64,000 bases of DNA from Rubrobacter_D sp963840835. GTDB taxonomy: Bacteria; Actinomycetota; Rubrobacteria; Rubrobacterales; Rubrobacteraceae. This document shows, piece by piece, positions 59,106-64,000 of this stretch (position 1 is the first letter of the stretch; each line of letters opens with the position of its first letter). Location of the stretch: the NCBI GenBank assembly GCA_963840835.1, contig CAWJAM010000008.1:1-64000 (forward strand). The letters run 5' to 3'. The notes under the pieces were generated by a model. That model had not been told where the DNA came from. It searched no databases and saw only the letters and a program-made list of their open reading frames with translations. The position numbers and the translations under genes were made by a program.

Positions 59106-60052
59106 TAGCGTCTGACCCAGGGAAAGTGGAGGCGGACTTTGATGTAGCCCTTGCGTTGAATCCTCTTGCCCACGTCCATGCTGCGGGCTACGGCGAGGGT
59201 AATGTCCATCCCCGAGGGGTTGCGAACTTCCCGCCCGAACTGGTCCTTGCCTCTGTGATAGTCGCGGAAGAACGCAGCCTGTGCTTGGGGCACGCAGCGC
59301 GGAAGGTTGCTCCACATGCTCCTGTCTTTGCCTGCCCGCCAGTAGTTGTCGCGGGTATTCCACGGCCCTGTTTCCTTTACTGGCGCCCGCGTCCTCTTAC
59401 CCTTACTGACGGGGGTGATCCTGACGCTTCGCCCGTCACTGAACTTGACCTTCCTGTGCGGGAGGGCCACCTCGTATCTGGTGTTCCCCGAGTAGTAAGT
59501 GGTCCATACCTTGCACGAAAAGCCCCTAGACGAGGCCCGATAAGTTGCCTCGCTCGCGGCCGCGTACTCCGTGGTCTCCGCCTGCCACTGATCTTCCACC
59601 CACGGTCCCAGATCCCCCGCCCTTCCGTAAGGCAAGAGGTCCTTTACATCCGACTTCGTCCTGGCGATGGTCTGCTTCACCTTTTCGTCGAAGTCGGAGT
59701 CGGAGATCTTCTCTTTTATCTTCGTCCGGGAAGCTCCCTCGTTGGACTCGACGATCTGCTCGCTCTCGTCGTACTCCCTGGAGAGAACACTATCTTCTCT
59801 ATGGACGACGTTGAGGACCTCTTGCACCTCGTCGTCGCTCAGGCCGAACTCTTCCTGCAACTCCTCGACGTTTTGATCATCGGACAGAATAAAGGAAAGC
59901 ACCGGCTTCTGCGGGTCATCGTAGGCAGAGTACTCCTTCGCCGCGACCTCGGTAAGTCCGACCGCCAGCGCTAACCCTCCTCCTACCGCCACGCCTACCA
60001 CCAACAACACCACTCGCAAGCCCGCAACACGACCCAGACTCAAAGATCTCAC
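59105..60052 (-). CDS. Exported protein with RlpA-like double-psi barrel region
   Basis: 315 aa from GTG at 60052 (GGAGGGGG 5 bases upstream). An N-terminal hydrophobic helix (LRVVLLVVGVAVGGGLALAV) probably acts as signal or anchor. A central charged helical part (about 50-150) is followed by a C-terminal region with RYEVALPHRKVKFSDGRSVRI, ETGPWNTRDNYW and NPSGMDITLAVARSMDVGK, whose order resembles RlpA-like double-psi barrel domains that act on or near peptidoglycan. Identification is tentative; no catalytic Asp pair is certain. The TAG stop is inside a family 3 hairpin. Confidence 0.55.
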   Translation of the reverse strand: MRSLSLGRVAGLRVVLLVVGVAVGGGLALAVGLTEVAAKEYSAYDDPQKPVLSFILSDDQNVEELQEEFGLSDDEVQEVLNVVHREDSVLSREYDESEQIVESNEGASRTKIKEKISDSDFDEKVKQTIARTKSDVKDLLPYGRAGDLGPWVEDQWQAETTEYAAASEATYRASSRGFSCKVWTTYYSGNTRYEVALPHRKVKFSDGRSVRITPVSKGKRTRAPVKETGPWNTRDNYWRAGKDRSMWSNLPRCVPQAQAAFFRDYHRGKDQFGREVRNPSGMDITLAVARSMDVGKRIQRKGYIKVRLHFPWVRR

Positions 60053-60245
60053 GGAGTCCCCCTCCTGATCGCTTCGACGACGCAAATTCTACACACCCGA
60101 GAGACCGGTGAGAAGCGACCCTTATGAAGCCTGGGTAACCGCCATCGGCTCGGCGGGGTATCTCCCACAGTTCGTGGATTCCCGTTTCCTCAGGAATGGA
60201 CGTGTACAGGATGGCCGAAAAGCTGACTGCTGACCGCCAACCGCT

Positions 60246-61676
60246 CTAGTAGGCACGGGCGAAGACCGCCGTCAGGCCCGGCTTGCCGGAGACGAGATCT
60301 GCGCCCTCCTCTTGCTCGAAGGGGAGGAGCCGGATCGTGGCCTTCGTGTCCTCTTTTATCTTCTGCTCCGACTCCTCCGTGCCGTCCCAGGGGGCGACGA
60401 CGAAGCCGCGCTTCTCGCCGATTATTTCCCTGAATTCCTCGTAGCTTTCGGCCCGCCGGGTGTTTTCTTCGCGGAATGTCTCGGCCTGGCTGAGCATGTT
60501 CGCCTGGATCTCCCCCATCAAACCCTCTAGCCTGATGGCCAGCTCCTTCCGGTCCACGAACTGCTTCTCCCCAGTATCCCGACGCACCAGTACGGCCTGA
60601 CCCTTCTCGATGTCCTTCGGCCCGAGCTCCACGCGCACGGGTACGCCCCTCAGCTCGTGCTCGTTGAACTTCCAACCGGGCGAATGCTCCTCGTCCAGGT
60701 CAACCTCCATGCGGAGCCCGGCGTCCTTCAGCTCTTCGTAGAGCGCCTCGGCCTCGCGGCGGACCTCTCCCTTATTCTTGCCGCGCCAGATGGGGACCAC
60801 GACCGCCTGGGTAGGAGCTATCCTGGGCGGCAGCTTCAGGCCCCTGTCATCGCCGTGCACCAGGATCAAACCTCCTATGGTCCGCGTGGAGAAGCCCCAC
60901 GAGGTCTGGTAAGGGTAAACCCTGTCCTGCTTCTCGTCCAGAAACGTGATGTCGAAGGCGCGGGCGAAGTTTTGCCCGAGGTCGTGGCTGGTCGCCGCCT
61001 GCAACGCGCGCCCGTCGCCCATCAAACCCTCGCAGGTAAATGTCTCTACGGCCCCAGCGAAGCGCTCGGAAGGGCTCTTCGCGCCGGTAAGAACCGGCAT
61101 CGCCATCGCCTCGTAGAAACAGTCCCTGTAGACGCCAAGCATCCGCAGCGTCTCCTCGCGCGCCTCCTCCGCAGTTGCGTGAACGGTGTGGCCCTCCTGC
61201 CAGAGAAACTCAGCGGTTCTCAAGAAAGGACGGGTTACCTTCTCCCAGCGCAGGACGTTGCACCACTGGTTTATGAGAATGGGCAGGTCTCTGTAGCTCT
61301 GGATCCAGTTCCTGTAGAATTCGCAGATGATGCTCTCTGAGGTGGGCCGGATCGCGAGCCGCTCCTCCAGTTCCTCCCTGCCCCCTATGGTGACCCACGC
61401 AAGCTCGGGGTCGAAGCCCTCGACGTGCTCGGCCTCCTTCTTGAGATAGCTCTCGGGAATGAGCAAGGGGAAGTAGGCGTTCCTGTGGCCCGTCGCCTTG
61501 AAGCGGTCGTCGAGGTCGCGCTGGACTCGTTCCCAGATCTCGAACCCGTAAGGCCGGATCGCGAACGTGCCCCTCACAGGCCCGTAATCTGCTAGCTTGG
61601 CCATCCGCACAAGCTGCAAATACCATTTGCTAGGGTCCTCGCTCTTCTTGACCAGCTTCTCGACCGCTTCGGTCAT
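60246..61676 (-). CDS. proS: Prolyl-tRNA synthetase (archaeal/eukaryotic type)
   Basis: Class II synthetase of 476 aa, the ProS type without the editing insertion of the enterobacterial enzyme. Motif 1-like GFEIWERVQRDLDDRF, motif 2 with RPTSESIICEFYRNWIQSYRDLP and LRTAEFLWQEGHT, motif 3 GGLILVHGDDRGLKLPP and the C-terminal zinc-like region of the archaeal type. The C-terminal end ARAY is typical. The ATG at 61676 has GAGAGGAGC upstream; the longer frame enters element H. It charges tRNA-Pro; no tRNA is in the window. Confidence 0.94.
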   Translation of the reverse strand: MTEAVEKLVKKSEDPSKWYLQLVRMAKLADYGPVRGTFAIRPYGFEIWERVQRDLDDRFKATGHRNAYFPLLIPESYLKKEAEHVEGFDPELAWVTIGGREELEERLAIRPTSESIICEFYRNWIQSYRDLPILINQWCNVLRWEKVTRPFLRTAEFLWQEGHTVHATAEEAREETLRMLGVYRDCFYEAMAMPVLTGAKSPSERFAGAVETFTCEGLMGDGRALQAATSHDLGQNFARAFDITFLDEKQDRVYPYQTSWGFSTRTIGGLILVHGDDRGLKLPPRIAPTQAVVVPIWRGKNKGEVRREAEALYEELKDAGLRMEVDLDEEHSPGWKFNEHELRGVPVRVELGPKDIEKGQAVLVRRDTGEKQFVDRKELAIRLEGLMGEIQANMLSQAETFREENTRRAESYEEFREIIGEKRGFVVAPWDGTEESEQKIKEDTKATIRLLPFEQEEGADLVSGKPGLTAVFARAY

Positions 61677-61689
61677 CCCGACGCTCCTC

Positions 61690-61816
61690 TCTGTTAGCAC
61701 GCCTGCTTCGCAGGCTTGTCAGCACGGCGCCTGCGGCGCCTTGTCAGCACGCTCAGGCTTTCAGCCTTCGCTTGTCAGCACGCTTCGGGCCTTACGGCCC
61801 TCGCTTGTCAGCTATT
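61690..61816. repeat. Family 1 element H (arms only)
   Basis: Four modules without a core: hairpins GCCTG-CTTCG-CAGGC, GGCGCC-TGC-GGCGCC, GGCTTTCAGCC and GGGCC-TTAC-GGCCC, separated by CTTGTCAGCA (three exact copies; the last is CTTGTCAGCT). Unlike other copies it lies in the proS 5' region, just upstream of the ribosome site, not at a stop codon. Confidence 0.8.
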
Positions 61817-61841
61817 GTTTTCGCTTCTAGGTGATCGCTTT

Positions 61842-62444
61842 TCAATGGTAGGTGAAGTTTTCGAGGAAGGCGTAGCCCAGGAGTGTCGCCAACAGCAAGG
61901 CGCTGGCAGCGACGACCACGATGTTCCACAATCCAGGCGTGACCCTGACCGTGCTCACGATGGTGCCGTCTTCCCTGCTGACGTCGAACCGCATTACGGC
62001 ATAGATGTTGAGCGCCAAGGCGACGCAGAGTCCACCAAGAAAAACGACGGGTGAGACCAGGTTGAAGACCTCCCGCCGTCCTGCGACAGACAGCACGGTC
62101 TCCAGGGGATCGAACAAGAACCCTACTCCCAGCCCGTACTTCATAAGCGACGCCGAAACGAAGTAAAGCGGGGCGAGAAGGAGTACGAATCCGATAACGG
62201 CGAGCCTGCGACTCTGCATTACTACCTCCCTTTGGTTGGTGCGGGGAATAATTCTCTGTGCCACCACCGTCCGTACCAGGTCCACGATCGTGCGCATCCA
62301 AAGGCGTGCGATTCCGCCGTTCTCGCCCCGCTTTACCCTGTACAGGTCCCCGAACGCCTGCTCCATCTGCTCTCCGTACTCGCGCCGGAACTCATCTGGA
62401 TACGCCAGGAGCAACAGCCTGTAGACACGCTCGGAACGAGACAT
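61842..62444 (-). CDS. Permease-prefix-domain membrane protein
   Basis: 200 aa. The first ~70 residues (YRLLLLAYPDEFRREYGEQMEQAFGDLYR) match the permease prefix domain found at the N-terminus of FtsX-like ABC permeases that are paired with PadR regulators. Here it is followed by three or four membrane helices (about 78-98, 128-150, 170-192) instead of a full permease. The ATG overlaps the stop of the PadR-like gene (ATGA). Function is unknown; possibly a small membrane sensor under PadR control. Confidence 0.65.
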   Translation of the reverse strand: MSRSERVYRLLLLAYPDEFRREYGEQMEQAFGDLYRVKRGENGGIARLWMRTIVDLVRTVVAQRIIPRTNQREVVMQSRRLAVIGFVLLLAPLYFVSASLMKYGLGVGFLFDPLETVLSVAGRREVFNLVSPVVFLGGLCVALALNIYAVMRFDVSREDGTIVSTVRVTPGLWNIVVVAASALLLATLLGYAFLENFTYH

Positions 62445-62644
62445 CAGGGGCCCTCGGGCACAGAGGATCCGCGACCACCAAACAGCTTCCTGGCGCGCGC
62501 CGTCTCTACGAGGCCGGATAAGCGTTCCGCCTCGGCACCCGCCACCCGCCGGCCGAAGTCCGTGATCCTGTAGTACCGGCGCCGCTGGTCGTCTATCGCA
62601 GAGCGGTCGTCCTCGACGATCAAGGCTCTGGTTCCGGGCCTCAT
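62444..62644 (-). CDS. Truncated PadR family regulator
   Basis: 66 aa. The C-terminal part RRRYYRITDFGRRVAGAEAERLSGLVETARARKL is the PadR wing and dimerisation region. The N-terminal winged-helix core (recognition helix) is missing; the start MRPGTRALIVEDDRSAIDDQ looks like a collapsed RPGTLYxAL segment. GGAGGAAAC precedes the ATG, so it may be translated, but it cannot bind DNA in the usual way. Probably a deletion derivative; complete PadR proteins are about 105-110 aa. Confidence 0.65.
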   Translation of the reverse strand: MRPGTRALIVEDDRSAIDDQRRRYYRITDFGRRVAGAEAERLSGLVETARARKLFGGRGSSVPEGP

Positions 62645-62852
62645 GTTTCCTCCGTCCGGCGCTTTTTCAGCGGTGACTCGGCCACCGTATCACAGCCGTC
62701 CTGCATCATAACCGCCCTTCTTAGGAATCGGATAAGAAGTCCCCGAGGAACCGCATAAGTTCTAAGGCGATTCTTATCTTGGCTTCAGGGTCCCCTTACC
62801 ACGCAGCGGGATACTTGGGGGAGTTAGAGATCAAGCGATGAAAGGAGACGAA

Positions 62853-63458
62853 GTGAAGAGGCTTATCATGGTCCCGGTATTTCTGGTGGGGGCCCTGACA
62901 TTGGCGGCCTGCGCCGCACAGACTCAGGAGCCACAAGTCGACGATTCGTCAAGTACCGACAATCGGCCCAAAACGGTCGTCGTCTATCGAGATGGAAGCG
63001 ATGCTGAGGGCCAGTCCAATCGTCAGACCGCGGCGGAAGAGAACGACAACAGCAGCCAGGGTGGCAAGAACTCGCAGGAGGCCCGCACCCAGAGCGGCGG
63101 GGGCATCATCGGAGAGGGCGACGACTCGTACGACACGGACGGCCTCGACGCGGACGACAACATGCACAGCGGACAGCAGCTTCCCGACGACTTCCCGATC
63201 CCAGTACCGGACACGTATCAGGTAGAGGCCGTGGGCGAGGCCGGGAACGAGACCGCGGTAATCCTCAGAGTCCCCTCCGGCGTAGACGCCTACAACTACT
63301 ACAGGCAGGATCTCGCAAACGCGGGCTTCCGCGTGGTGGACGAAGGGCGTAACCAGGGCGGGTTCTTCGACGCCGAGCTGGAGTTCTCCAACAACGCGCT
63401 GGACGGCAACATCGACTTCGACGGCGATAGGGTCGAGATAGACCTAGAGCGCTACTAG
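62853..63458 (+). CDS. Lipoprotein with acidic linker
   Basis: 201 aa. Signal peptide and lipobox: MKRLIMVPVFLVGALTLAAC, with LAAC the likely cleavage site and lipid-modified Cys20. A Ser/Asn/Gln-rich acidic linker (about 22-95) leads to a C-terminal domain with DDFPIPVPDTYQVEAV and SGVDAYNYYRQDLANAGFRV, a pattern found in small extracytoplasmic ligand-binding or polymer-associated domains. The GTG at 62853 has AAGGAG at proper spacing and is preferred to the ATG at 62838. Function is unknown. Confidence 0.7.
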   Translation: MKRLIMVPVFLVGALTLAACAAQTQEPQVDDSSSTDNRPKTVVVYRDGSDAEGQSNRQTAAEENDNSSQGGKNSQEARTQSGGGIIGEGDDSYDTDGLDADDNMHSGQQLPDDFPIPVPDTYQVEAVGEAGNETAVILRVPSGVDAYNYYRQDLANAGFRVVDEGRNQGGFFDAELEFSNNALDGNIDFDGDRVEIDLERY

Positions 63459-63532
63459 AGAGGGCAGCTATCGGGAGGAGGTCCGCGAGCCTGAAAGCAA
63501 GAAGAGCACACTAGCAGATAGGAGACACCACT

Positions 63533-63994
63533 ATGAAGAGCAAGATGATCCTCGCAGCCGGCGCCCTGGCCGCCGTCCTGACCGCCGGGACGCTCGGCGG
63601 TGGCGCTGCCATCGCCCAGGACTACGGAGAAGATCGCTTCTTCGAAGGCAGCCTGAAGGCCCCGGCAACGGACCTCGAGAGCGACTTCGCCGAGGACCGC
63701 GAGCTCGAAGGTCTCGCCAAGGTCGAACGCGTCGGGGCCGAGGAGGCGGCTCTCAAGGAGATCCCGGGTGAGGCGACCTGGACCGAGATAGAGGACGAGA
63801 ATGGCTACGTGGTCTGGGTAGTGGACGTGACCGACATCGAGGGAGATCGCCACGAGGTGACGGTGGATGCCGGGAACGGCGAGGTGTTGGCGAGCGAGCT
63901 CGAGGAGCGGGCAGGCGAAGACTTCGGCGATGCAGATGACGACTTCGATGACGATTTTGACGACGACGATAGCGACGACCAGTTTGACGATTAA
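63533..63994 (+). CDS. Secreted PepSY-domain protein with Asp-rich tail
   Basis: 153 aa with a signal peptide (MILAAGALAAVLTAG, cleavage near AIAQ-D), a single PepSY domain (EEAALKEIPGEATWTEIE, YVVWVVDVTDIEGDRHEVTVDAGNGEVLASE) and a C-terminal tail of nearly only Asp, Glu, Phe and Ser. PepSY domains often bind or inhibit proteases and appear in signalling proteins; the Asp-rich tail may bind calcium. AGGAGACACC ribosome site. It follows the lipoprotein gene by 74 bases. It ends just before the window edge. Confidence 0.8.
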   Translation: MKSKMILAAGALAAVLTAGTLGGGAAIAQDYGEDRFFEGSLKAPATDLESDFAEDRELEGLAKVERVGAEEAALKEIPGEATWTEIEDENGYVVWVVDVTDIEGDRHEVTVDAGNGEVLASELEERAGEDFGDADDDFDDDFDDDDSDDQFDD

Positions 63995-64000
63995 GTGACG

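Noticed and set aside
1..64000. tRNA or rRNA genes
   Set aside because: I looked for TTCGANNC-type loops with acceptor pairing and conserved rRNA segments; none convinced me.

Overview
The window is high-GC bacterial DNA with densely packed genes, frequent GTG and TTG starts, ATGA/GTGA stop-start overlaps, and strong GGAGG ribosome sites. Gene content (actinobacterial his genes with a HisN-type phosphatase, short HisG plus HisZ, class E-like sortase, separate CbiX and DR2241-type proteins, two NDH-2 enzymes, many acidic exported proteins) suggests a deep-branching actinobacterium, most likely Rubrobacter or a relative. This assignment is an inference; there is no rRNA or tRNA gene here to test it. 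The window is chromosomal housekeeping DNA: I found no transposase, integrase, phage module, CRISPR array or plasmid function.

Layout. 0-7 kb: phosphohexomutase, BON-domain protein, CbiX/DR2241 pair, CitG-like protein with a 41-aa leader ORF, DUF1684 protein and a YbdK-type carboxylate-amine ligase. 7-16 kb: small basic peptide, membrane protein, glnA, hisN, a frameshifted pepA in an operon with an MBL hydrolase, a MoaB/MogA protein and a YdcZ-type transporter, then class II aldolase. 16-27 kb: pentapeptide-repeat protein, sortase, ABC exporter pair, acetyltransferase, anchored alpha/beta hydrolase, NDH-2, a variant 2Fe-2S ferredoxin and malic enzyme. 27-36 kb: class A penicillin-binding protein, then the operon hisZ-hisG-hisD-hisB-hisH-(acetyltransferase)-hisA. 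36-46 kb: sulfatase, GST, polysaccharide deacetylase, second NDH-2, M32 carboxypeptidase, and two neighbouring genes (ATP-grasp, amino-acid permease) broken by about eleven lesions. 46-60 kb: aminotransferase, dnaE, FmdB, asd, hom, lysC, metY, metX; the last five form a unit headed by a clear SAM-I (S-box) riboswitch. 60-64 kb: exported protein, proS, a permease-prefix protein with a truncated PadR, a lipoprotein and a PepSY protein.

The most unusual content is not protein coding. Almost every larger intergenic space is filled by one of three families of hairpin-plus-short-repeat elements. Family 1 (eight copies plus two fragments) has a central core of about 130 bp with several conserved hairpins, flanked by inverted arms made of GC-rich hairpins separated by CTTGTCAGCA (about 33 exact copies by hand count). 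Family 2 is tandem heptads of the CCTGATG/CCTGAAA/CCTGTAG type. Family 3 is a long perfect hairpin followed by octads such as GCACTTCA. In nearly all cases an element begins exactly at, or within a few bases of, a gene's stop codon, on either strand. Some enter coding sequence: heptads supply the hisH start codon and the last codons of the ferredoxin. Hairpins vary between copies but keep their pairing. I know no named family that matches; this is my candidate for an undescribed system.
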